Shown: positions 13,955 to 23,213, numbered from the stretch's first letter. The stretch: DNA of 60,885 nucleotides from a virus (IMGVR_UViG_3300048591_000686:1-60885), one strand, 5' to 3'. Notes: a model not told the origin generated them from the sequence alone. Program-made: numbers and translations.

Positions 13955-14905
13955 ATGAGCGAATTGCTCAATCAGGACGCAGGACAAGATTTTGACCCCG
14001 ACGCCATCGACAGCATCGACCAGTCCACGGTCGAGGGCGGCGGCCCCAGTTTCCCGCTGATCCAGTGGGTCCTGGGCGATCTCAAAGCCAAAAAGTACCC
14101 GACGTCGATGGAGTACCTGGGCGGCCTGTTCGTCAAGGCCGAGCGCGTCGACGCGGCCACGATGGAGGCGGCGGGCTGGACCCGCACCAACCGCACGTTT
14201 GAGAACGGCGGCGAGGAAGAGGGTTTTTGGAAGCGCGAGGCGGCCATCAGCATCATCGCCGAGCGCAAGCGGTGGGAGGTCAACCAGGACGGCAACCGGC
14301 AGGCGTTCCCCTGGGACAAGTTCGACGCTGCCAAGGCCGCGGGCAAGGCCACCGGCCGCACCCAGTACCTCGTGCTGGTCAAGGGTTTGGAAGCTGCCGG
14401 CCCCTTCGTTCTCACCATGAAGGGCGCAGCGGGCGCGGCGTTCGAGTCGTTCCGCGACGCGAACAGCGTCATTTCCCGCTTCGCCAACACCGTGATCGCC
14501 GCCGCCAACGCCGCGAGCGACGCGGCCGCCAAGAAGGCGGGCAAGTCCGCCGGCAAGCGCTGGGCCTACCGTGCGTTCTGGCTGCCGGTGGGCGCGGCCC
14601 GCGACGATAAGGGCAACCCGGTTTACAAGGAGGTGGGCAAGGCGCCAAACACGACCAACGTCGTGCTGCCCGTCGCCCTGGGCCTGCCCGAAAAGGCGGC
14701 ACAGGTGGAACTCAAGCGGTTCTACGTCGGCAACGATTTGCTGACCACCGTTAATGAGTTGTTTGAGCAGAGCGCAGACTGGCGCGCCGCCTGGGCCAAC
14801 ATCGCGCCGGGCAGCGCCACCGACGCCGGGAGCAACGGCGCAGCCGAAGCCGCCGCCGCCGCCAACGAAGCGGAGTCCGCCGCCCTCGCCGCGGCCGGGC
14901 TCTGA
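13955..14905 (+). CDS. Putative ssDNA-binding-like replication protein (316 aa)
   Basis: ATG 13955 follows CAGGGAGG. The acidic N-terminus leads into a domain with PSFPLIQWVLGDLK, AAGWTRTNRTFENGGEEEGF and ISIIAERKRWEV. It is reminiscent of DUF5895-type phage and cyanobacterial proteins of unknown function, but I am unsure. The Ala-rich C-terminus is low complexity. Position directly before the DinG-like helicase fits an SSB or annealing-protein role, which is inference. Confidence 0.55.
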   Translation: MSELLNQDAGQDFDPDAIDSIDQSTVEGGGPSFPLIQWVLGDLKAKKYPTSMEYLGGLFVKAERVDAATMEAAGWTRTNRTFENGGEEEGFWKREAAISIIAERKRWEVNQDGNRQAFPWDKFDAAKAAGKATGRTQYLVLVKGLEAAGPFVLTMKGAAGAAFESFRDANSVISRFANTVIAAANAASDAAAKKAGKSAGKRWAYRAFWLPVGAARDDKGNPVYKEVGKAPNTTNVVLPVALGLPEKAAQVELKRFYVGNDLLTTVNELFEQSADWRAAWANIAPGSATDAGSNGAAEAAAAANEAESAALAAAGL

Positions 14906-14924
14906 TACCAGTCAACCGAATAAC

Positions 14925-14952
14925 GGGGGCGGCGGGTGACGACGCCGCCCCC
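14925..14952 (+). terminator. Intergenic hairpin before helicase
   Basis: GGGGGCGGC pairs with GCCGCCCCC (9 bp), with a weak T-rich tail. It may reduce read-through between the abundant upstream protein and the helicase. Confidence 0.4.
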
Positions 14953-14973
14953 AGCTTTCACAAGGGCCCAACT

Positions 14974-17900
14974 ATGCCTGACTACAAAACCCTGATGATC
15001 GACCTCTGGCAGAGCGCCTGCCAGGACAAGCCCAAGCGACCCAGCGCGCAGGTGCTGGATGGTTATTTCGTGCTGACCATCAACGGCAACCGCGGCGCAT
15101 GGGCCGACATTGTGCAGGCGGCGGGGGTGCCGGCGCACGCCACGCAGGTTATCGAGGGCGACACGCTGACCGCCCGCTGGCCCAGCGTCGGCGATGCAAT
15201 CTTTGGGCCGGGCGGCGACATCGCCCAGCGGCTGCCGGGCTACGAGTGCCGCGCGCCGCAATTGCACATGGCGCGCCTGATTCAGCGCAGCATCGAAATG
15301 GGCACGCCGGCAGTGGTCGAGGCGGGCACTGGAACCGGCAAGTGCCTGCACCCCGACACTTTGATTTCTATGTCTGACGGTACGCTGCGGCGCATTGCAG
15401 ATCTGGTAGGGCAGCATCCAAATGTCGTGAGTCTTGGGTCTGGCTTGCTTCTTTCTCATGGTAGCGTGGCCCGCTGCTGGGCAAGTGGTGAGAAGCAAAC
15501 TTACCGCATGGTCACGCGACTTGGTCGCGAAATCAAGGCGAGTCAAGATCATCGCTTTCTGACGGTTACTGGATGGAAGCGATTGGAAGAATTAGTGCCA
15601 GGGGATCGCATTGCGTCACCGCGTCGACTACCAGCGCCGGTACAGTCATGCTCTATGCCCGAACATGAGATTGTGTTTTTGGCACACATGATTACTGACG
15701 GCACATGCAGTGCCGCTGGCTATAGGGGAGCCGTAACCTATACCAAAAGCGATTCTGCATTAGTGGAAGATGTGCGAATAGCTGCAAATGCGATGGGATG
15801 CACCCTCGTTCGTCGCGGCAAGTACGGTTACGGAATTTGTCGCCAAAAGCAGGGCAGAAGCGGGCGCAACGTCGCCATCCTTTTGCTGGAACAGCACGGA
15901 TTAACAGCAAAGGATTCCTACGGAAAATTCGTGCCGGACGCCATCTTCCGATTGCCTGACCGCGAACTGGCATTGTTTTTGGGACGGCTATTCAGTGGTG
16001 ACGGCAGCGTAGATGCAGATCGCAGTGTTGTCGAGTACAGCACTGTGTCGCGGCGCTTGGCAGAGCAAGTGCAGCACCTACTGTTGCGCTTTGGCATAGT
16101 AGCATCGCTTTCGCTAAAAAACGGCCGTTACCTGGGGCAACGGCATGTATCGTGGCGGTTGACGGTTTCCGGCAAGCAAAACGTCGAAGCATTCAACGAG
16201 CATTTGGGGCCGTTCGTTGTTGGCGACAAGGCCAAGCGCTTGATGGCTGCTACGCGCCGACTGATGCGCACCAAGAGCAATCCGAATTACGACGTCATTC
16301 CGCGCGAGATCATGCCCGCAGTTATGGATGCACTGACTGCTACAGGTCTCAATGATGCCGCTTTGCGCCGGGAAGGAATTCGGATTCGGCTTGGGCACAA
16401 AGGTATTTCGCGGCGCAACATGCGAACTATCGGGACTATCACCAACAGTCCGCTCTTGGCTTGCTTGTCGCGTTCGGACATCTACTGGGACGAAATCATC
16501 GCTATAGAGCCTGCGGAGTTTACTCAGACGTATGACATTGAAATGGTAGGCGAACCGAACTTTGTAGCAGATGATTTCATCGTTCACAACAGTTACAGTT
16601 ACGCCGCAGTGTGCATGGCGATGAATAAGAAAGTCATCATCAGCACGTCCAACAAGGCGTTGCAGATGCAGCTCATCGACAAGGACCTGCCATTTCTCCA
16701 ACGCATCTGGCCGGACAAGCGCGTCGCGGTGTCAGTGGGTAAGGGCAACTATGCGTGCCGCCTCAAATGCGACCACATGGGGGAGAGCGGCGCCAACATC
16801 GCCGACCCCGACCTATACGACTGGTACGCCAACACCGCGACGGGCAACACCGAAGAAATCCTGTTTGCGGTCGATTTCAAGGCGTTGAAACCCATCACCG
16901 TTGACGATGATTGCGCCGGCCGCCACTGCCCGCTGTACGCGGATTGTTTTTATTACCGGGCCCGCGCCGCGCTGCAAGGCGCTGACGTGGTAGTCACCAA
17001 CCATGCGCTGCTCTGTCTCGACCAGGTGGCGGAGGGCAACATACTACCGCCTGCCGACGTGGTGGTGGTGGACGAAGCGCACAAGCTGGCCGACTACATG
17101 CGCAGCGCCAGGGGGTGCGAGATCAGCGTGCCGCAGGTGCTGCGGGCCATCGGTCTGGCGGAGGGGTACGCTGACCCGGACAAAGTATCCGACGCGGAGG
17201 ATGCGCTGCTGCTCCTGGAACGGGGCATCGCCGTCCACACCAACAACACCGACGATGCGCAGGTGTCCATCGGCAAGGACGAGCCGCTGCAAGGCGCGGA
17301 CACCCTGGCGCTGCAACTGCTGGCGCTAGCGGAGGATGTGCGGCCAGAGGATGAACTGCCTGCCGACGCTGACGAGAAGAAGCTCGCGCGCAAGGCGCAG
17401 CGTATCTGCACCATGGCCGGCAAACTGGCGATGATGTCCGGTCCCACGCGCGACGGCTACGTGCGCTGGATCGACCAGGGGCGCGGCGGCGAACCCGCCA
17501 AGCTGTGCTCGCAGCCGTTCGACGTAAGCCACTGGATCGCCCAGCTCGCCGGCGTCAATGCGCAGCCTGCGGCAGTGCAGCCCGATTACACCCGCTGCGA
17601 ACGCTGCCGCCGCACCCTGACCGCAGAGAAGGTCGCCATCCTGGACCGCAAACCCTACGGCCCCGATTGCATTCACCATGTGGACGTTTTCGGCGATGCG
17701 GAGACGGTCAATCTTGCAGAGTGGCTGGCCCTGGACCGCAGCGAAACGCCGCTGCTGACCTACAGCGCCAAGGCCACCATCTTCTGCTCCGCCACTCTCG
17801 CCGCGCCCGACATGGCCCATTTCCTGCGCACTGCGGGCCTGCCGCAGGCGCTGCAAATGCAGGCGGCAAGCCCCTTCGACTACGCCGCCAACGCGCTGCT

Positions 17901-18675
17901 CTACCTGCCCAGCGGCGCGGCCCCCGCCCCCAACGCGCAGGGGTGGCTGGCCTGGGCAGTGGATGAGATGCGCCAGTTGGTGCTGGCTGCGAACGGCGGC
18001 GCGTTCCTCCTGTTCACGTCCTACAGCGCCATGAACACCGCGGTGCAGACGCTGGCCCGCACCTTCACCGCCCGCGGCCTCACCGTGCTGGTGCAGGGCG
18101 AGATGCCCAAAGCCGAAATCGCCAAGCGCTTCAAGGCCGACGGGTCCGCGGTGCTCTTTGCGACCAAGAGCTTTTTCGAGGGCGTCTCAATCGACGGCGC
18201 GGCGCTGCGGTTGGTGGTGGTGGACAAGATGCCGTTCGAGGCGCCAACCCCGCTCACTCAGGCAATGGAGGCCGACCTGCTCGACAAGGCGCGGGCGGCG
18301 GGCCTGACCGGTAAGACGCTGGAGATGTACCCGTTCAACGCGCTGCGGGTGCCGCGCATGATTATCGAGTTGAAGCAGGGGCTGGGCCGCCTCATCAGGA
18401 CGCAGACGGACCAGGGCGTCATGGCAGTGCTCGACAGCCGCATCCGCAGCGCACAGTACGGGCGCAGCGCCGTGATCCCCAGTTTGCCGCCCGCGGCCCT
18501 GTGCAGCCGCATCGAACTGGTACAGGCGTTCTACGGCACACTGCCGCCGCTGCCCGCCAAGCTCCTGGCCCCGCCCGCCGAAGTGCGCGAGGAAAAGGCC
18601 GCGACCAAGGCAAAGCGCGCCGCGGCGGTAATGCCCAACTACATTGCCCTCAGCGGCGAAGAAATTCCGTTCTAA
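14974..18675 (+). CDS. DinG/XPD-like Fe-S helicase containing an intein
   Basis: A 1233-aa precursor. The host helicase has Walker A EAGTGTGK (ending Lys123), then the intein (124-539), then SYSYA. Candidate Fe-S cysteines lie at 595, 599, 647, 652 and 658, DEAH at about 700-703, a zinc-ribbon-like insertion CERC (875, 878) with a later DC, and motif VI QGLGRLIR around 1135-1141. After splicing it would be an 817-aa 5'-3' SF2 helicase for replication or repair. The insertion exactly at the P-loop means helicase activity requires splicing. Start ATG 14974 follows AAGGG. Confidence 0.85.
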   Translation: MPDYKTLMIDLWQSACQDKPKRPSAQVLDGYFVLTINGNRGAWADIVQAAGVPAHATQVIEGDTLTARWPSVGDAIFGPGGDIAQRLPGYECRAPQLHMARLIQRSIEMGTPAVVEAGTGTGKCLHPDTLISMSDGTLRRIADLVGQHPNVVSLGSGLLLSHGSVARCWASGEKQTYRMVTRLGREIKASQDHRFLTVTGWKRLEELVPGDRIASPRRLPAPVQSCSMPEHEIVFLAHMITDGTCSAAGYRGAVTYTKSDSALVEDVRIAANAMGCTLVRRGKYGYGICRQKQGRSGRNVAILLLEQHGLTAKDSYGKFVPDAIFRLPDRELALFLGRLFSGDGSVDADRSVVEYSTVSRRLAEQVQHLLLRFGIVASLSLKNGRYLGQRHVSWRLTVSGKQNVEAFNEHLGPFVVGDKAKRLMAATRRLMRTKSNPNYDVIPREIMPAVMDALTATGLNDAALRREGIRIRLGHKGISRRNMRTIGTITNSPLLACLSRSDIYWDEIIAIEPAEFTQTYDIEMVGEPNFVADDFIVHNSYSYAAVCMAMNKKVIISTSNKALQMQLIDKDLPFLQRIWPDKRVAVSVGKGNYACRLKCDHMGESGANIADPDLYDWYANTATGNTEEILFAVDFKALKPITVDDDCAGRHCPLYADCFYYRARAALQGADVVVTNHALLCLDQVAEGNILPPADVVVVDEAHKLADYMRSARGCEISVPQVLRAIGLAEGYADPDKVSDAEDALLLLERGIAVHTNNTDDAQVSIGKDEPLQGADTLALQLLALAEDVRPEDELPADADEKKLARKAQRICTMAGKLAMMSGPTRDGYVRWIDQGRGGEPAKLCSQPFDVSHWIAQLAGVNAQPAAVQPDYTRCERCRRTLTAEKVAILDRKPYGPDCIHHVDVFGDAETVNLAEWLALDRSETPLLTYSAKATIFCSATLAAPDMAHFLRTAGLPQALQMQAASPFDYAANALLYLPSGAAPAPNAQGWLAWAVDEMRQLVLAANGGAFLLFTSYSAMNTAVQTLARTFTARGLTVLVQGEMPKAEIAKRFKADGSAVLFATKSFFEGVSIDGAALRLVVVDKMPFEAPTPLTQAMEADLLDKARAAGLTGKTLEMYPFNALRVPRMIIELKQGLGRLIRTQTDQGVMAVLDSRIRSAQYGRSAVIPSLPPAALCSRIELVQAFYGTLPPLPAKLLAPPAEVREEKAATKAKRAAAVMPNYIALSGEEIPF
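15343..16590 (+). mobile_element. LAGLIDADG intein in the helicase P-loop
   Basis: A 416-aa intein. The first residue is Cys (CLHPDTLISMSDG), a block-B-like region has KASQDHRFLTVTGW, and two LAGLIDADG motifs are at FLAHMITDG (235-243) and FLGRLFSGDG (335-344). The C-terminus is FVADDFIVHN followed by Ser+1. All splice-junction residues are intact. It is visibly richer in A/T than the flanking helicase, suggesting recent acquisition. Confidence 0.92.
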
Positions 18676-18692
18676 CGAAAGGACAAACAACC

Positions 18693-19157
18693 ATGACATA
18701 CGCAACAATCAGTCGTATCGCACAGATGCTCATCGACAGCCCCGACGTGCCCGTGGCAGAGCGCGATGCGCAGGACTTCCCCAACCCCGACGCCGTGGCG
18801 GATGGCGTTGGCTTTGCGCTGGATTTGCTGACGAACGCGCGCAATGACCAGCGGTCAGCGATCACGGCTCTGTGCGCCGCCAACGAGTGTAACGACAAGC
18901 TGACCGAAGAGGTGGCGAACCTGGAACACCGCTTGTCCTTGCTCAACACCGCCTGGACGGCGGACTGCGACGAGTTCAGGCGGGTGCGGGCAGAGTTGAA
19001 CGAGGCGAGCCAGCGGATTACCCAGTTGGAGAGCGATGTGCGGGCGGCGAAGCGCAAAGAGGCCGAGTGGTACGACGTGTCGCAGCGCTGGCAGGCACGC
19101 TACGAGGGGATGCGTGAGGCGTTGGGCATCGTGTTGGCAGCGAAAGGCGGGGCGTGA
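18693..19157 (+). CDS. Coiled-coil hypothetical protein (154 aa)
   Basis: ATG 18693 follows GAAAGGAC. The N-terminal helix pair is followed by heptad repeats (about residues 65-120: ECNDKLTEEVANLEHRLSLL and later QRITQLESDVRAAKRKEAEW). No enzyme motif. Its stop overlaps the next start (TGATG). Confidence 0.6.
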   Translation: MTYATISRIAQMLIDSPDVPVAERDAQDFPNPDAVADGVGFALDLLTNARNDQRSAITALCAANECNDKLTEEVANLEHRLSLLNTAWTADCDEFRRVRAELNEASQRITQLESDVRAAKRKEAEWYDVSQRWQARYEGMREALGIVLAAKGGA

Positions 19158-19264
19158 TGGAACTTATCTTAGGTGGCTTCATTCTGTTCCTGGTGCTGTT
19201 CCTTTCCGGCGCACTGCGCGTGTCTGGTGACACCGACGACCGGAACGGGCATGGTGAGGGATGA
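19157..19264 (+). CDS. Membrane microprotein (35 aa)
   Basis: MELILGGFILFLVLFLSGAL is one hydrophobic segment, followed by a polar tail. The start overlaps the upstream stop and its stop overlaps the next start (ATGA). Function unknown. Confidence 0.45.
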   Translation: MELILGGFILFLVLFLSGALRVSGDTDDRNGHGEG

Positions 19265-19332
19265 CATGGAATCACGTCGGCGGCTTACTGTGCGTCGCCC
19301 TGCTCATCATTGCCGCATGGTTCGGTGGGTGA
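19261..19332 (+). CDS. Membrane microprotein (23 aa)
   Basis: The 23-aa frame MTWNHVGGLLCVALLIIAAW plus FGG is a single hydrophobic segment. Both ends use stop/start overlaps (ATGA, GTGA). It may be a real microprotein or a coupling element. An overlapping 50-aa frame from ATG 19266 would instead extend the next gene's N-terminus. Confidence 0.35.
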   Translation: MTWNHVGGLLCVALLIIAAWFGG

Positions 19333-19418
19333 GCAACACGGCCCCGCAATTCTACTGCGGGGAGTGCGGGTGGTCTGGTCAGTGGTGGGGCACGCGCTGC
19401 CCCAGGTGCGGCATGTAG
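19329..19418 (+). CDS. 29-aa zinc-ribbon microprotein
   Basis: The GTG start overlaps the upstream stop. The product consists of little more than a treble-clef/zinc-ribbon unit: CGECGWSGQWWGTRCPRCGM. Four cysteines in a CxxC...CxxC arrangement should bind one zinc. It may bind nucleic acid or partner with the neighbouring helicase; a longer version from ATG 19266 in the same frame (50 aa) is possible. Confidence 0.5.
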   Translation: MSNTAPQFYCGECGWSGQWWGTRCPRCGM

Positions 19419-19458
19419 CAGCCTAGCGCCGGGCGGATCGGCGTAACGCGTAGATGCG

Positions 19459-19499
19459 GGTGGGGTGACGGGCAACGGGCTGCACCGTGTCACCCCACC
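19459..19499 (+). promoter_or_regulatory. Strong leader hairpin before helicase-methyltransferase
   Basis: GGTGGGGTGAC pairs with GTCACCCCACC (11 bp, 19-base loop), with no T-tract. It ends 28 bases before the ATG at 19527 and may influence its translation or mRNA stability. Confidence 0.45.
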
Positions 19500-19526
19500 T
19501 GATGATGAGGGGGAGGGGAAATTACA

Positions 19527-22154
19527 ATGGACTTCAACGAATTTGCACGGACCTACGCCGAATGGTTGGCGACCAACAAGATCGACATCCAGAGCGCGTC
19601 GGGACTCAACGTTCAGCGGCGGGATCTGCACCCGCGCCTTTTTGAGTACCAGAAAGACGCGGTGCTGTGGGCGCTGCGCCGGGGGCATGGCCTTTTGGCC
19701 GAACGTTTCGGCATGGGCAAGACGACGCAGCAGATCGAAATTTTGCGCCAGGTGCACGCGGCCACCGGCGGCGGTCAACTGGTCATTTGCCCGTTGGGCG
19801 TGCGCACCCAGTTTGTGCACGAAGATGGCCCGGCGATGGGCGTCGAATTTGTCTACGTGCGCACCGACGCTGAAGCGGCGCAGGCCCTGGAACGCACGCC
19901 GTACCTCATCACGAACTATGAGAGGGTGCGCGATGGCGACATCAGCGCCGAATGGCTGACCGCCAACGTGACCGGCGTCTGTCTCGATGAGGCCGCCATC
20001 CTGGGCAACCTGGGCACAAAAACGCAGGACCAGTTTCGCCTGATTTTCGACAGCATCGAATACAAATGGGCGGCCACTGCGACGCCGGCGCCGAACGACT
20101 ACCGGCAGCTCATCTACTTCGGCGATTTCTTTGACGAGCTGGATGCTGGCCAGGCGCTGACCCGTTGGTTTGGCCGCAACCCCGACAAAGCAGGCGATCT
20201 GCAGCTATTGCCCCACATGGAACATGAGTTCTGGATGTGGGTGGCGTCGTGGGCGCTCTTTGTCGAAAAGCCAAGCGACCTCGGCGCAAACTACAGCGAT
20301 GCCGGTTTCGAGATGCCCGAGATCAACATCGTCTGGCACCGGTTGACCTCCGACCACACGAAGATTTGGGACGCCACCGACAACCACGGGCAGCATTTTC
20401 TACTCAAAGACACGACGGCCGGCGTCACCCAGGCGGCGCGGGAGAAGCGCGACAGCCTCGACATTCGCATCGCCGAAGCCGCCCGCATCATCGAAGGCGC
20501 ACCGGACAAGCACTGGATCGTGTGGCACCATCTGGAGGACGAACGCCGGGCCATCAGCCGCCTGATTCCGAACGTTTCAGCGGTATGGGGCGCGCAGGAC
20601 CTGGAAGAGCGCGAGCAGACGATTCTCGACTTCTCGCATGGCAAGCTCCCGATCCTGGCCACCAAGCCCGAATTAAGTGGCAGTGGCTGCAATTTCCAGT
20701 ATCACTGCGCCGACGCCATCTACGTGGGCCTGAGCTTCAAATTCCGTGACTTCATCCAGTCGGTGCACCGCATCCACCGCTACGGGCAGACGCAGCCGGT
20801 GACGATCCACATCATCCACACCGACGCAGAGGATGCCGTGCGCGATGCCCTGATGCGCAAGTGGCGACAACACGACGAACTGATGGAGCGGATGCGGGCC
20901 ATCGTCAAAGAGCATGGCCTTACCCGCGAAAGCCTGGTCACGGGCCTGCGCAGATCCATCGGCGTCACCCGGCAGGAGGCCAGCGGCGAAGCGTGGCAGG
21001 TGGCGCTCAATGACACAGTGCTGGAGTGCTACGGCCTGCCCGACAATTCGATCGACGCCATCGTAACGTCGATCCCGTTCGGAAATCATTACGAATACAG
21101 CGCCAACCGCAACGACTTCGGCTTTAACGACACCGACGCCAGCTTTTGGAATCAGATGGATTTCTTGATTCCGAGTCTCTACCGGGCGCTTAAGCCGGGG
21201 CGCATGGCGTGCATCCACGTCAAGGATCGGCTGCTCTACGGGCACCAGACGCCCCACGGCATGATGGAAGTGGACTACTTCTCTGACGACTGCAACCGGG
21301 CGTTTCGCAAACACGGTTTCGTCAGCTACGGCCGGATCACAATCCCGACCGACGTCGTGCGTGAGAACGGGTCAACCAACCGCCTCGGCTGGACGGAGAA
21401 TAGCAAAGACTCTACGAAGATGGGTGTGGGGATGCCCGAATACGTGCTGCTGTTCCGCAAACCGCAGACGGACAAGTCGCGCAGCTACGCCGACGAACCG
21501 GTGCGGAAAGACAAGGCGACCTACACCCGTGGCCGCTGGCAGACCGACGCGCACCAACTCTGGCGCACCAACGGGCACGCCATCAGCGAACATGCACCGC
21601 TGCTAACGCAAGACGAGATCAATGGCATGGACGGCGCGCAGCTTTACCGCTGGTGGCGCGAGCGGATGCGCAGCGGGGCACCCTACGATCACGAAGAGCA
21701 CGTCAAGCTGTGCGAGATGGTAGGCGACCGCCTGCCGGCCAAATTTATGCTGTTCCCGACGATGGTCAGCGCAGACAGTGACGAATACGTCTGGACGGAT
21801 GTGCTGTTCATGCGCACCTTGAACATGCAAAACGCCCGCCGCCGCCTCGCCAAGCACGTCTGCCCGTTCCCGTTGGACATCCCGCGCCGCCTCGTGGTGC
21901 GCTACACCAACCCCGGTGACCTGGTGTTGGACCCGTTTAGCGGCCTAGGCACGGTGGGCTACGTGGCCTTGCAGGAGGGGCGGCGCTACCTGGGCGCGGA
22001 ACTCAACCGCGACTACTGGCAGATTTCGATCAACTATCTCACCGAACTGGAGATCACGGCGCACGCCCCAACGCTGTTTGACATGCCGGATGCGACCCAG
22101 GCAGACGACGATGCGGTGGATATGCCCGAGCTTGAACTAATGGCGGCGGACTGA
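19527..22154 (+). CDS. SNF2-type helicase / DNA methyltransferase fusion
   Basis: An 875-aa protein. The N-terminal SF2 helicase has GMGKT (62-66), LDEAA (Walker B, 153-157), a motif III-like ATATPAPN and a motif VI-like VHRIHRYGQT. The C-terminal DNA methyltransferase is of the permuted type: catalytic motif TSIPFG (514-519) in place of the usual S/D-P-P-Y/F, and the SAM-binding LDPFSGLGTVG near 801-811. It probably modifies adenine or cytosine amino groups, with a motor for tracking along DNA. Strong ribosome site GGGGGAGGGG. Possible roles are anti-restriction or replication-linked modification. Confidence 0.85.
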   Translation: MDFNEFARTYAEWLATNKIDIQSASGLNVQRRDLHPRLFEYQKDAVLWALRRGHGLLAERFGMGKTTQQIEILRQVHAATGGGQLVICPLGVRTQFVHEDGPAMGVEFVYVRTDAEAAQALERTPYLITNYERVRDGDISAEWLTANVTGVCLDEAAILGNLGTKTQDQFRLIFDSIEYKWAATATPAPNDYRQLIYFGDFFDELDAGQALTRWFGRNPDKAGDLQLLPHMEHEFWMWVASWALFVEKPSDLGANYSDAGFEMPEINIVWHRLTSDHTKIWDATDNHGQHFLLKDTTAGVTQAAREKRDSLDIRIAEAARIIEGAPDKHWIVWHHLEDERRAISRLIPNVSAVWGAQDLEEREQTILDFSHGKLPILATKPELSGSGCNFQYHCADAIYVGLSFKFRDFIQSVHRIHRYGQTQPVTIHIIHTDAEDAVRDALMRKWRQHDELMERMRAIVKEHGLTRESLVTGLRRSIGVTRQEASGEAWQVALNDTVLECYGLPDNSIDAIVTSIPFGNHYEYSANRNDFGFNDTDASFWNQMDFLIPSLYRALKPGRMACIHVKDRLLYGHQTPHGMMEVDYFSDDCNRAFRKHGFVSYGRITIPTDVVRENGSTNRLGWTENSKDSTKMGVGMPEYVLLFRKPQTDKSRSYADEPVRKDKATYTRGRWQTDAHQLWRTNGHAISEHAPLLTQDEINGMDGAQLYRWWRERMRSGAPYDHEEHVKLCEMVGDRLPAKFMLFPTMVSADSDEYVWTDVLFMRTLNMQNARRRLAKHVCPFPLDIPRRLVVRYTNPGDLVLDPFSGLGTVGYVALQEGRRYLGAELNRDYWQISINYLTELEITAHAPTLFDMPDATQADDDAVDMPELELMAAD

Positions 22155-22363
22155 TGGATACGCCCCGCCTGCGCGACATCCCCGACGATGCGCCTTGCAC
22201 GGCCTTTGCCCCGTGCCCCGTGAGCGCGTACAACCGGGGGCTGGAGGATAGGCGTTACGACGGCTGCTATTTCAACCCGTACCGGCGCGGCAGTGCGGAG
22301 TGGTGGGAGTACGAGGCGGGACAGAGAGATGCCGCGCGCGAGGCGATGGGGAGGGCATTGTGA
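22154..22363 (+). CDS. Small hypothetical protein with Cys motif (69 aa)
   Basis: The ATG overlaps the upstream stop. CTAFAPCPVSAYNRGLEDRR and the following YDGCYFNPYRRGSAEWWEYE contain three Cys and conserved-looking aromatic residues, like small phage proteins of unknown function often found near methyltransferases. The stop overlaps the next GTG. Confidence 0.5.
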   Translation: MDTPRLRDIPDDAPCTAFAPCPVSAYNRGLEDRRYDGCYFNPYRRGSAEWWEYEAGQRDAAREAMGRAL

Positions 22364-22650
22364 CCACCGCCACCCTCATCGCCCAACTGCGCGACCATCT
22401 GGCCGCCACCGCCCGCCCCGGCCTCGCCGGTGTGCAGGCACGCGACGCCGCCCACGCCACCCTCGACCAACTGGCCGACGCGGTGCGGCTCATGGAGCAG
22501 CGGTGGGCCGACCGGGAGGCGCAGCGGTTCGGGGCGATGCTGCGGCACATGGGCACGCCGGAGGACATCTATGCGGCAGAACGCGCGGCAAGGCAGAGCA
22601 ACCCGGAGTTGTGGGAGGGGAGACTACCCTCCCCATCATCAACGAACTGA
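22360..22650 (+). CDS. Hypothetical helical protein (96 aa)
   Basis: The GTG at 22360 overlaps the upstream stop. It is Ala- and Arg-rich helical (ATLDQLADAVRLMEQRWADR), with no motif. Part of the small-gene string after the methyltransferase. Confidence 0.5.
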   Translation: MTTATLIAQLRDHLAATARPGLAGVQARDAAHATLDQLADAVRLMEQRWADREAQRFGAMLRHMGTPEDIYAAERAARQSNPELWEGRLPSPSSTN

Positions 22651-22662
22651 AAGGAGCACACC

Positions 22663-22953
22663 ATGATCCACCCAACCACGCCCGGCAAAACCACGCCCGC
22701 CGCCACACTGCTGGCCGACCTCGCCGCCCGCGCCGAGCACGATGCGCACGACGATGAACCCATGACCTACGCCCCCGTCGTCACCGCCGCGGACGTGCGC
22801 AGCGACCTCTACGCCCTCTACACCTACGCCACATGGTTGCTCACGCTGCTGCCCGCGGAGGCAGTGCAGGCCAACGAACCGTGGCTGGACAGCCGCGTGG
22901 CCGACATCCATGCCATCGCCGCCCGGCACGGATTTACGGGGGCGGGGCGATGA
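22663..22953 (+). CDS. Hypothetical protein (96 aa)
   Basis: ATG 22663 follows a good AAAGGAG. It has an acidic/histidine-rich centre (RAEHDAHDDEP) and helices SDLYALYTYATWLLTLLPAE. No family recognised. The stop overlaps the next ATG. Confidence 0.55.
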   Translation: MIHPTTPGKTTPAATLLADLAARAEHDAHDDEPMTYAPVVTAADVRSDLYALYTYATWLLTLLPAEAVQANEPWLDSRVADIHAIAARHGFTGAGR

Positions 22954-23213
22954 ACGCACAGACTGTCATTGCAGGCGCGTTCGCGGGCGCCATGGCGGGG
23001 GGTGCTGATGTGGGCCCTGTTCCTGTGGGCGCGGCGATGAAGCGGCGCGCCTGGCGCATCGTGCCGGACCTGCCACCGGTGGGGCACGTGGTGCGCATCT
23101 GGTGGTGGGGCGAGGGGGAGATCGCCGCCGCCTTCGACGGAGCACAGTGGCGCGATGAGCAGGGCCGCGTCGTGCGGGGGCCGATCACCCACTGGCGCGA
23201 GGCGACTACATGA
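22950..23213 (+). CDS. DUF551-like small protein (87 aa)
   Basis: ATG 22950 overlaps the upstream stop; ATG 23037 (MKRRAWRIVPDLPPVGHVVR) is an alternative that removes a low-complexity lead. The C-terminus WWWGEGEIAAAFDGAQWRDE...ITHWREA resembles short phage proteins ending in a THW motif (DUF551-like), of unknown function. Confidence 0.5.
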   Translation: MNAQTVIAGAFAGAMAGGADVGPVPVGAAMKRRAWRIVPDLPPVGHVVRIWWWGEGEIAAAFDGAQWRDEQGRVVRGPITHWREATT

